DNA from: Chaetoceros tenuissimus
Taxonomy: Eukaryota; Bacillariophyta; Thalassiosirophyceae; Chaetocerotales; Chaetocerotaceae
Length of the DNA: 64,000 nucleotides
Assembly (NCBI GenBank): GCA_021927905.1
Contig: BLLK01000020.1
Location: 558,001-622,000, forward strand
Reading direction: 5' to 3'
Part shown: in pieces, positions 38,954 to 49,700 of the stretch
How positions within the stretch are numbered: the stretch's first letter is position 1
Layout: each line of letters starts with the position of its first letter
The notes under the pieces: generated by a model
The model's database searches: none
What the model saw: only the letters and a program-made list of their open reading frames with translations
What the model was told of the DNA's origin: nothing
Translations under genes and position numbers: made by a program

Positions 38954-41900
38954 CTATGTACCCTTTATTGGAGTGAGACCTACCCACTCCCTTCGTGAAT
39001 CATCATTCATGAAATATGGACAACTATCTCCAAACTTTTTTCTGACCTTGTGGGCATTTCTTTCTGGATTATTAAACTTTGAAAATTTGATCGTTTCTTC
39101 TCCATATACGAGCTTTATGTATCCATCGCCATTGATAAACCCGTCAGAAACATCTGTTTCTTTCTCCTTGTCTCTGAAAATAAAACGATAACAAGCATCT
39201 GTTTCAAGACAACCAACGTCAAAGTTGTATGTTTTGTTTGCCTCATTGAAAACTTTCCTCCCCTTGGAATAAACTCTGATGCTGAATTTTCCAGTGGAAG
39301 GGTTGTACTTCTTCAGTATTATTCCATTTTCATTGGTTTCATCATTTAGCTTGACTTCAATGGTAGTAGGTTTACAAGAAATTGTAGGTGAAGAAGTGAC
39401 AGTTAAAGTAGAACATCTAGGATCATTGTAGTATACATTGCAAGAGTCACAGCAGATACCACTGTAATCTTGAACAAGTTTTCCTGACTCGTTTGCACAA
39501 TATTTAGCTCCGCGAGTGCATATCTTTCTTTTATTCTTTGCAATGTAGCGGCACTTTCGCGATTTACCATTCAAGGTAAAGATCTGGCGTCCTGAACGAT
39601 CAAAGCACTTTGACATAGTTGGGTTGTTGGATGGACTTTTACTCATTTCCTTTGAAGGGAATTGAGAAGGTTGACCAGATTGAGCCAAGGAAGGAACCAG
39701 AGACAAAGTGTACGAAGGAACAATGGACAGTTGAACAGAAGGGATATCTGGTTTGAATAGAAAAGGTGGTGAGTTGTCCATGATACATTTATGATTTTCA
39801 AAGTATAAAAACAAAACAAATCAAACTTTTTAGAAGGCTGTAGAAAAGATGTTGCCATAATCTCATCTCCACCAAAACCAAATGATTCTGAAAACTTACC
39901 ACTTTGTACCAACGACGGCTCGCTTGACGGTAAATTACTAGGTGAGCCCGATGATGATGGTGAATCTGAATGTAGTAAACTTGGTGTTTCTGAAAAGGAA
40001 AGTGAAGGGCTTGAGCTAGGAATCACGGATGGCATAAAACTGGGCAAAGAATAAGGCTTCACACTTGGGCTATTGCTAGTGATATGAGAGGGAGCAGGTG
40101 ACGCTGTTGGTGTCTGTGCATCCGCCGATGGAGTGCTAGATGGGCTGTGGGAAGGTTTATTGGACGGGACTTGAGAAGGACGACCAGATTGAAGCTGGGT
40201 AGGAACCGTAGAATGAGTGGTTGAAGGAATCATAGACGGTTGTACGGAAGGGATATCTGGTTTAAAAAGGACAATGAGTGAATTGTAAAGGAGACAGTGA
40301 ACTTTTCATATTGCCATAGCTCACTGACAATCAAAATGTTTGCAATTGTAGAAACAAACACATCTCATTTGAAACAAAACTTACCACTTGATGACAAAGT
40401 CGGCTTGCTTGACGGCAAAAAACTGGGAAAGTCTGAAACCGTTGTCGACGGTGCATTTGAATGCTGCACACTTGGTGTTATTGACATGGAAAGTGAAGGA
40501 CTAGAGGTGGGAATAACGGATGGCGTGAAACTGGGCAAAGAAGAATGTTCTGCTGTAGACAAAGCATCATTACAAATTCCAAACTGAGTGCTTTCTTGAC
40601 TACCAAAATCGCCTCCTGTAACTTCAAAAGTACTTCCTACTTGAAATGTGTAGGAACCATTTCCATATTTATCATAAATTGAAAAGGTGTAGTACCCATC
40701 CCCCAATACAATATTTGATGCTCCAGTGGAACCACCCGATGCAAGTACATTTTCAGCATCATCTATGATATCCCAAGAAGTCTCACCAGGATATGGGTCT
40801 GGAGTGATCAAAACAGAAACAGTCCCAGTATAGCATGGTGGAGGAGGGTCGAAGCGCTCAATCTTTACATTTGCTCGTGCAGGGTTGGATGTCAAATCGA
40901 TACTGTTCACAGTTACAACAAAGTTTTTATCTTGAGAAGTGTATGCTCCCCCACTATCGAGATATGCCAAAACATCTGATTCTCCATAATCCGTTCCTAG
41001 ATCGCGCTTATGAACCATGACTTGATCTCCACCTTCTACAGTACCGCTATTGATGCCGGCTTTTCGATTGAAGCTGACATAGTAGCTCTCATTCAAATTC
41101 ACCCTTGCAATTACCATGTCTTCTGCAGCAGCATTGGAATTTCCGTAGTCGGAGAGTCCAATGAGATTCCCTTCCCATCCATCGAATGAGACGGGTATCT
41201 GCTTGTCATCGTACCAACCAAGTTGCCAGTTCTTTGGTGCATTGAAGCACTGTTGAGGGCCATCGTCCTTTTCGTAGGCAAATCCCATCATACCACTCTT
41301 ATCTCCATAACTTACAGCATTACCGATAGCAGTGGGATCTCCACTATGAGCCAACACAAGGTTGTGTCCAATTTCATGAGCTGCAAAGGAAAAATAAAGG
41401 TAATGATGTCAAGTAAATAATTTTGCATGGAAAGTTGAAAAAGAAAATTAAATTGACCTTGGTCTTGTTTCCAACATACCTTGAGCCGACACAAAAGTAC
41501 ACCAATTATCCGAGTACACAGAACGCCAATTATTTAAATAAGCATATGCTACACTCTTCATGGTTCCAGGTGGAAGACAAAACATTATATGATTTGCGAT
41601 TTCTTTTGGATTAGCAACACTGAATTTTGTATTCAAAGCTGCAACGATGTCATTATTCATCACAGTGTCTCCATCAGTCGATGAAGAAGAAACAGTCACT
41701 GTGGTTACACCGCCATTGATCCCATTACCTGTTGCAGGTACAAAATTCAATTGATTGTAGGAACATTGCTTGTACCAGGACTGGAGATTGAGAGAATCAT
41801 TGGCATTGTCAAAAATACTCTCGGCAAGTTGACTTTCAGAAGCTGTTGTAGCTTTATCTACAGCTTCAACACGAACAACAAGAACAGTTCTAGTTCCAGC

Positions 41901-44025
41901 ACAAGATCCTCCAAGGTAGGTTCCACAGTGTCCTACTTGAGCCTGAAGGTGACGACTATGAAGTCGGCTGCTGCTGTTGCGATTCTCAGTTTTTTCGTCA
42001 AGACTTTTTTTTTCTTTGTTTTTGTCAAGGTACTCACATTTGAATGTATTGCCACCAGCATTGAACGTTTTTTCATATTTGACTGGACATCTACATGTGT
42101 TGTTTTTTTTATACGAAAGATTGATATTACAGTCGCATCTGTTGTAACCAGGATTTAATGTAGAATCAGGTGGACATTCACAACTTTTTCCTGTTGAAAC
42201 AAATGTATTCTCACATGAAGTACATTCGAAATCATTTCCGGGTAATACTCTGCAATATCCATTTTTGCACTGTCCTTCACATGGATTAGGAGGACGAGGA
42301 GGAGGAACTGGCTTTGGCACTGGCTTTGGCTGTGGTTTTGACCATGGATTGACACTTGGTAACTTCGAAGGCGATAGACTGGGAGCGTCTGATCTCATCT
42401 TTGTTGGTGGATCTGATGGAATAGAGCTAGGTCCATCAGAAATCAAGATGGAAGGTGAATATGAAGGTAGATTCGATGGCAACAGACTTGGGGCGTCTGA
42501 TCTCATCCTTGTTGGTAGATCCGATGGAATAGAGCTAGGCCTAATTTCTTTACATTGGAATTTGGAAGATCTCACAATTTTTTCTGTGCCAGATGAGCAT
42601 AAGCATGTGTTGTCCAGTTCATATAGACTATCGAGTTGGCATTCACATATGTAGAATTCATTTAGGACGGTATTAGGTGGACAAATGCAACCTTGCTCTG
42701 TATTAACGAATGTATTCTCACATGAAGTACATTTTTTGAAAACATTTCCGGCTACAACACAATTTCGAATATCATTACACTTTCCTGCACATGGATCAGT
42801 AGGCGGAGGAGGAGGCAACAGACTTGGAGCGTCTGATCTCATCTTTGTTGGTGGATGGGATGAAATAGAGCTAGGCCCATCAGAGCTCAAGGACGGAAGT
42901 AAACTTGGAACGGTAGAAGGTACGTCACTCACAATCTCCTTCGTCTCCGTCTGTTGGAGTCCAGGAGCGAAATCGGATCTGATCTCACCTGTGGACTCAT
43001 CAAGTATCGCATCTTCAGCAAATGTAAGTTTAACATCTCCGGACATAAACTTGCCCCTTCCAAAATTATCCTTGATGAAGGCTTTGTCTACAGATGTCAC
43101 CTTGTAACTTTTTCCACTTGAAATTTCACAGGCCATGAATTGACCATCACTAGTTAAATCCTCATACTGAACATCAACAATAGAACCAATACATTCAAAA
43201 GTTTTTGTAGGCGAAAACGTAGGTGCTTGTGTGGGTGCTTGAGGTGACTGTTATCACGATAGAGAGAATACATGAGACTTTTGAGAACTTCAGAAGTGGT
43301 ACGCAGAAGTGGAAACAAGACTGTAAGAGCTTACCATTGCTCTACTATCAAGATCAACGTGAAGAGAGTCAACCCTATTGTTAGAACTTCTATTCTTCTC
43401 TTTCCTGTGATTCTTTCTCTTCTTTTCGTCTTTCTCCGTTTCAGGATTATTTGGAACATCTCCAGTTGTAGAAGTATCGGACTTTACTGCTATTATAATG
43501 TTAAGGATTGATTATCTAGTAATCGAAATGTAAATGAAAATACAAGACGAAGAACTCACCTTTCTGAAGAAAAACATTATTGTTTATTGGACTTCTTTTC
43601 TTGATTTCACCACTTTGAAAAGACTTGGCGTGTTCAAACACTTCTTTGTAGCATTAGGATTCATGTGTCAGGTTGGATATGAAAAATGTAATCTCTTCTA
43701 TTAATAGATCAGATGTTTACATACCTTCATGAAAAAAAATGTTCGACCGCCTTCTTTCCGTTTCACTGCTATCCTGACTTTCAGTGCTTATATTGCTTTC
43801 TTTGTTGGAAGTGGAGAATATATCGTATCTATTATTTGCAAGCTTCAAGTTTCTGTCTCCTCTGAAAGAATGTTCTCCATTCACATCAGCAATCGTCTGA
43901 AGTCGGTCAATCTTACTTACATCGTCCTTGCTTTTTGTTCTGAGACGACTCAACTCTGCTGCCATGGGCATCTCTGGAGAACATAGAAACACTTGAATTG
44001 CCAGAAGATGCGTGAAAGATTTCAT
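38954..44025 (-). CDS. Secreted M11 (gametolysin-type) metalloprotease with Ser/Pro linkers, copy A, seven exons
   Basis: Exons 43725-44025, 43560-43643, 43335-43489, 41480-43247, 40385-41380, 39900-40256 and 38954-39747 all join in frame, 1484 residues. It starts with a signal peptide (MKSFTHLLAIQVFLCSP), then a basic region, then a VxSVDKAFIKDNFG domain, Pro/Ser repeats (PSSIPSDPPTKMRSDAPSLLPS-type), and EGF-like Cys modules. The peptidase follows (CGTYLGGSCAGTRTVLVVRV onwards), with zinc site HEIGHNLVLAH (His771, Glu772, His775, His781, intron just before it) and Met-turn SGMMGF. After it come a CYTGTVSVLITPD domain, more Ser/Pro repeats and a C-terminal Cys-rich domain. Family members digest cell-wall glycoproteins; here the substrate is unknown. 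Copy A lacks several parts present in copy B. Confidence 0.88.
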
Positions 44026-44616
44026 ATTATTGCGAATAGATCTTGGCTTGGTTAGTTATGAGACACTGTTCAAGAAATTTGACTCTACTCGATATCATAC
44101 TGAAACATACCTTATCATAGTAAAAACAATGAGTTCGCGAGAAAATGTGATATTTTTTCGAATGACCCGTGTTCGAATGTTTTATGAAAAGTAGAGGGAG
44201 CTAAATCGTAGGTATTTAAAAAATGACACCTTCTAAAATTCCGAAATCACCAACAAGAGCAACTCTTTCATGCATTTTTGCATCTTGGCATGAAAGTTGA
44301 GATGGAGAAATCCAAAAAATGCAAATTTTGTTGAAACTCTTCCATCTCGAATGAAGTATTCGTATTGTAGGTTCTCAGTCTGAGTGCTAAAAGGCTTCTC
44401 TTGTTTTGATGGCACCTTCCTTTCATCGAACAAGGTACGTATGCTCACTTATCCTTCTTGTAGATTCTCCGTAAATAAAGGTACCTATAATTAGAGAATT
44501 AGTTGCCTTCATTTTGATTGCATATATAGTATCAAGAGAATTACAATTCTAATGTCATTAAAATGATTGAATGGAATGCCTTCCAAACCATGAAGGCACA
44601 GAAAAGATTCAATAAA
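44026..44616. other. Junction between duplicated units
   Basis: Upstream flank of protease A (44026-44330, similar in part to 54155-54380 and to 35110-35210) merging into the downstream flank of dioxygenase B (44345-44616, similar to 36510-36778). This is the probable duplication breakpoint region. No gene supported. Confidence 0.5.
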
Positions 44617-45756
44617 TCATATTTCCTCCTTGAAAGGGTTCAACCAAGTGACAGGAAACACTTGACCGTCTACTTCTATCTCGCTAACTTCCCCTCCAGT
44701 ATCTATAACTTCTTCAACGTATTTTCTCCATAGACTACTCTTTTTCGCATCCACTGTCCATCGAACATTCACTGGAACAAAGTGTAAACCTATGCCACGC
44801 CGAGGAAAGCTACTTTTGTTTTGCCCTGAGCCATGCCATGTCCTACCATCATGTATACTTAAACCACCTGCTTTAAGACCAGCCATGCTATGGTATTCCA
44901 AAGACTGAGCATCAATCCCAGCTCTCTCTGCAGCACTATATAATAAAGCTTTACCACCATCACCCTGGAAAAAATTCTGTGATGATCCCCATCTACCATC
45001 TACCCAACGATGAGACCCCTTTACATATTCCAATGGCCCTAGTTCTGGCGCCATGTCATCAAATGCTATCCACACTGTCGCCACATCACTTGGTGTAAAC
45101 ATGAAATAAGGAGAATCTCGATGATATGCAAGGGGCGGACTGCCTGGGGGCTTAGCCCAGATCTGATCCTGTGCCAATCTCGCTCCATCTTCCCACTTCA
45201 TTACTCTTGCCACGAGTTCACCAAGTAAAGGACATGTGACTAAGCTTCGAAACAATTGATCCGACTTATGAATATTGATGATTTGAAATACTTTTTTCCG
45301 TGGATTCCCCGAGTATCCCAAAGCCTTTTTATTCTTTTCTGCTTTGTCAACATTTTCACCGGATATTATTGGCGTTTTGATGAGTTTTGGAGTTTTATCT
45401 GGTTTCATTCCAGTATCGTATTCGCCACGAAGGACAAGTTCTAATCTATGATTGAGTGCATCGATAGTGTCTTGTGTAAAAACCTCTTTGAATATTGCAT
45501 AGCCATCTCGTTGGAAATCTTCAATTGTATCGTCATCGAGATTGAAAGTTGATGAGTTGTATTTGTCTGTGAGTTCTACGGATGGATTGTTAGATTGCAT
45601 TGAAAGTTTGATTGGTGCACATACAATAGGTAGACTAGCATGATCAACTGATTTAACTGAAGTATCAGGTTGTTTTTGGTGTTTCCTGTGGCTATGAAGA
45701 AGGGATGAGAAAAATGAGGTAGTACGACAAAGAAAGCTCGTCATTCCAAGTTTCAA
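44617..45756 (-). CDS. Phytanoyl-CoA dioxygenase (PhyH) family protein, copy B with N-terminal extension
   Basis: 379 residues from the first ATG; an ATG four codons in (MTSFLCRTTSFF) is an alternative. The catalytic part is collinear with copy A and keeps the HRD, WHGSGQN and SFPRRG motifs. The extension of about 52 residues (MTSFLCRTTSFFSSLLHSHRKHQKQ...) is rich in Ser, Arg and hydrophobic residues and nearly free of acidic ones at its start, resembling a mitochondrial or other targeting leader. In copy A the matching DNA is present but its frame closes before the core. If real, the two enzymes may sit in different compartments. Confidence 0.85.
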   Translation of the reverse strand: MKLGMTSFLCRTTSFFSSLLHSHRKHQKQPDTSVKSVDHASLPIVCAPIKLSMQSNNPSVELTDKYNSSTFNLDDDTIEDFQRDGYAIFKEVFTQDTIDALNHRLELVLRGEYDTGMKPDKTPKLIKTPIISGENVDKAEKNKKALGYSGNPRKKVFQIINIHKSDQLFRSLVTCPLLGELVARVMKWEDGARLAQDQIWAKPPGSPPLAYHRDSPYFMFTPSDVATVWIAFDDMAPELGPLEYVKGSHRWVDGRWGSSQNFFQGDGGKALLYSAAERAGIDAQSLEYHSMAGLKAGGLSIHDGRTWHGSGQNKSSFPRRGIGLHFVPVNVRWTVDAKKSSLWRKYVEEVIDTGGEVSEIEVDGQVFPVTWLNPFKEEI

Positions 45757-46797
45757 TGTTTCAATACTGCAGTATACGTACCTTACAACGCGTAATGTGA
45801 CTCGGATCGACCTTCAAAGCGTCCCGTCATTGGCTTCAGCTTCTGTTTTCGAATCTTTTCATTTGTAATAAACTTCTTTCTCTCCATAATAGTAGATAAT
45901 TTGTCAAATACAAGTGTTTACTGATAACTTCACGGAGAATATCTTTTCCCTTTTCCTTTCGTATATGAATATTATGATACCTTTCATTTATATTTGATGA
46001 TAAGGCGGGACTCAATGTGGCCTAGCCGTCTCATGCCATCTAGTGACAGGGCCCACCGCATTGGAAAGGGTCGCGTCACTTAAGTTAAGAAACAACAGAT
46101 GACCAAGGATGAAAAACAAAGACTACGAAAATACTCTCGGCAATTATATTATATTTTTATAAGGCATTCTTGTGAAGGAAATACCTTTCCTTTCCAAGTA
46201 AGAGCATATTCAGTTATTTCACAATTGCTACTGCTTAGAAAAGAGCCACAAGACTGGAATACATGGATCTAGCACCTTTCGCTAGTATGTTGTCACTACA
46301 TACGTGCATGATCTATCATGGCTGATAAGATCTTTTCATTTTTAGAGGCTACACATAGCTACACGTAGCCAATGATCTAGAGGCTTCTTAATCTTCTAAT
46401 CATGCGTAATACAAACAATCTTCCATTCCCTCCTCTACCTAATACTACATACACTTTCGCGTATCAATCAAGAAGCTATTGAATCCAAGCAAATAGCAGA
46501 ACACCATACAAAGTCGCTTTGTGGTTTATGAAGTCAGTATTTCATTTTCGTATATAGTACCTTGATATTTATAGTTAAACTAAATGTAGGATGGGTAGAT
46601 CTGGCATATAAATATAGAAATATATTGGACAGACAATTTCATATCTATGGAAAGCTTACAGGCATTAGTAGTCAATAGGTATCTTTTGAACTCAATATCA
46701 CCCCTGAATCAATTCAGATGCATATGAATAGGTTAAGAATCGCAAAGGTTAAACCCCGAAAGGATAAACCATAAAGATGTCGCGTGAAACAGCTGGA
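45757..46797. promoter_or_regulatory. Region between protease B and dioxygenase B
   Basis: Counterpart of 37900-38953. From about 46004 it is almost identical to unit A; the 45757-46000 part is more divergent. No ORF supported. Confidence 0.5.
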
Positions 46798-49700
46798 CTA
46801 TGTACCCTTTATTGGAGTGAGACCTACCCACTCCCTTCGTGAATCATCATTCATGAAATATGGACAACTATCTCCAAACTTTTTTCTGACCTTGTGGGCA
46901 TTTCTTTCTGGATTATTAAACTTTGAAAATTTGATCGTTTCTTCTCCATATACGAGCTTTATGTATCCATCGCCATTGATAAACCCGTCTGAAACACCTG
47001 TTTCTTTCTCCTTGTCTCTGAAAATAAAACGATAACAAGCATCTGTTTCAAGACAACCAACGTCAAAGTTGTATGTTTTGTTTGCCTCATTGAAAACTTT
47101 CCTCCCCTTGGAATAAACTCTGATGCTGAATTTTCCAGTGGAAGGGTTGTACTTCTTCAGTATTATTCCATTTTCATTGGTTTCATCATTTAGCTTGACT
47201 TCAATGGTAGTAGGTTTACAAGAAATTGTAGGTGATGAAGTGACAGTTAAAGTAGAACATCTAGGATCATTGTAGTATACATTGCAAGAGTCACAGCAGA
47301 TACCACTGTAATCTTGAACAAGTTTTCCTGACTCGTTTGCACAATATTTAGCTCCGCGAGTGCATATCTTTCTTTTATTCTTTGCAATGTAGCGGCACTT
47401 TCGCGATTTACCATTCAAGGTAAAGATCTGGCGTCCTGAACGATCAAAGCACTTTGACATAGTTGGGTTGTTGGATGGACTTTTACTCGTTTCCTTTGAA
47501 GGGAATTGAGAAGGTTGACCAGATTGAGCCAAGGAAGGAACCAGAGACAAAGTGTACGAAGGAACAATGGACAGTTGAACAGAAGGGATATCTGGTTTGA
47601 ATAGAAAAGGTGGTGAGTTGCCCATGATACATTTATGATTTTCAAAGTATAAAAACAAAACAAATCAAACTTTTTAGAAGGCTGTAGAAAAGATGTTGCC
47701 ATAATCTCATCTCCACCAAAACCAAATGATTCTGAAAACTTACCACTTTGTACCAACGACGGCTCGCTTGACGGTAAATTACTAGGTGAGCCCGATGATG
47801 ATGGTGAATCTGAATGTAGTAAACTTGGTGTTTCTGAAAAGGAAAGTGAAGGGCTTGAGCTAGGAATCACGGATGGCATAAAACTGGGCAAAGAATAAGG
47901 CTTCACACTTGGGCTATTGCTAGTGATATGAGATGGAGCAGGTGACGCTGTTGGTGTCTGTGCATCCGCCGATGGAGTGCTAGATGGGCTGTGGGAAGGT
48001 TTATTGGACGGGACTTGAGAAGGACGACCAGATTGAAGCTGGGTAGGAACCGTAGAATGAGTGGTTGAAGGAATCATAGACGGTTGTACGGAAGGGATAT
48101 CTGGTTTAAAAAGGACAGTGAGTGAATTGTAAAGGAGACAGTGAACTTTTCATATTGCCATAGCTCACTGACAATCAAAATTTTTGCAATTGTAGAAACA
48201 AACACATCTCATTTGAAACAGAACTTACCACTTGATGACAAAGTCGGCTTGCTTGACGGCAAAAAACTGGGAAAGTCTGAAACCGTTGTCGACGGTGCAT
48301 TTGAATGCTGCACACTTGGTGTTATTGACATGGAAAGTGAAGGACTAGAGGTGGGAATAACGGATGGCGTGAAACTGGGCAAAGAAGAAGGTTCCAAACT
48401 TGGAATGAAGCTCGGTGACGCGATTGGTGTTTCTACATCCACAGAAACCTCAAAATCTAGTCTTGCTACCGTTGGCTGTTTTCACAAAATAAAGTAGACA
48501 TGAGATATTTGAGAAATTCAAAAATTGCACGCAAGAGGACAACAAAATTAGAAATACCTACCATTGCTGTTGGACTAGATGTTGTAGGTGCGGTAGTCGG
48601 GGACTTGGTGGGCTACAATTATTACAAAAATACATGCAATATGAGTTTTGAATGATAAAAATCGTTTTCTCATGACTGGAAGGTGAAGAAAGGTACTTAC
48701 CGAAGCAGTAGGAGCTTTCGTTGGGGCTGCTGTAGACAAAGCATCATTACAAATTCCAAACTGAGTGTTTTCTTGACTACCAAAGTCCCCTCCTGTAACT
48801 TCAAAAGTACTTCCTACTTGAAATGTGTAGGAACCATTTCCATATTGACAACAAATACCATCTCCATATTTATCATAAATTGAAAAGGTGTAGTATCCAT
48901 CCGCCAATACAATATTTGATGCTCCAGTGGAACCACCTGATACAAGTATATTTTCAGCATCATCTATAATATCCCAAGAAGTCTCACCAGGATATGGGTC
49001 TGGTGTGATCAAAACAGAAACAGTCCCAGTATAGCATGGTGGAGGAGGGTCGAAGCGCTCAATCTTTACATTTGCTCGTGCAGGGTCCGATGTCAAATCG
49101 ATACTGTTCACAGTTACAACAAAGTTTGTATCTGGAGAAGTGTATGATCCCCCACTATCGAGATATGCCAAAACATCTGATTCTCCATAATCCGTTCCTA
49201 GGTCACGCTTATGAACCATGACTTGATCTCCGCCTTCTACAGTACCGCTATTGATGCCGGCTTTTCGATTGAAGCTGACATAGTAGCTCTCATTCAAATT
49301 CACCCTTGCAATTACCATGTCTTCTGCAGCAGCATTAGAATTTCCATAGTCAGAGAGTCCAATGAGATTCCCTTCCCATCCATCAAATGAGACGGGTATC
49401 TGCTTGTCGTCGTACCAACCAAGTTGCCAGTTCTTTGGTGCATTAAAGCACTGTTTCGGGCCATCGTCGTTACTGTAGCTGAATCCCATCATACCACTCT
49501 TATCTCCATAAGTTGCTGCTGAACCGGTAGCATTAGGATCTCCACTGTGAGCCAACACAAGGTTGTGTCCAATTTCATGAGCTGCAAAGGAAAAAATAAA
49601 GAACGGAAAAGGTTTAAATAATTTGTAGGAAAGTTAAATAAAGAAAAGTGAATTGACCTTGGTCTTGTTTCCAACATACCTTGAGCCGACACAAAAGTAC

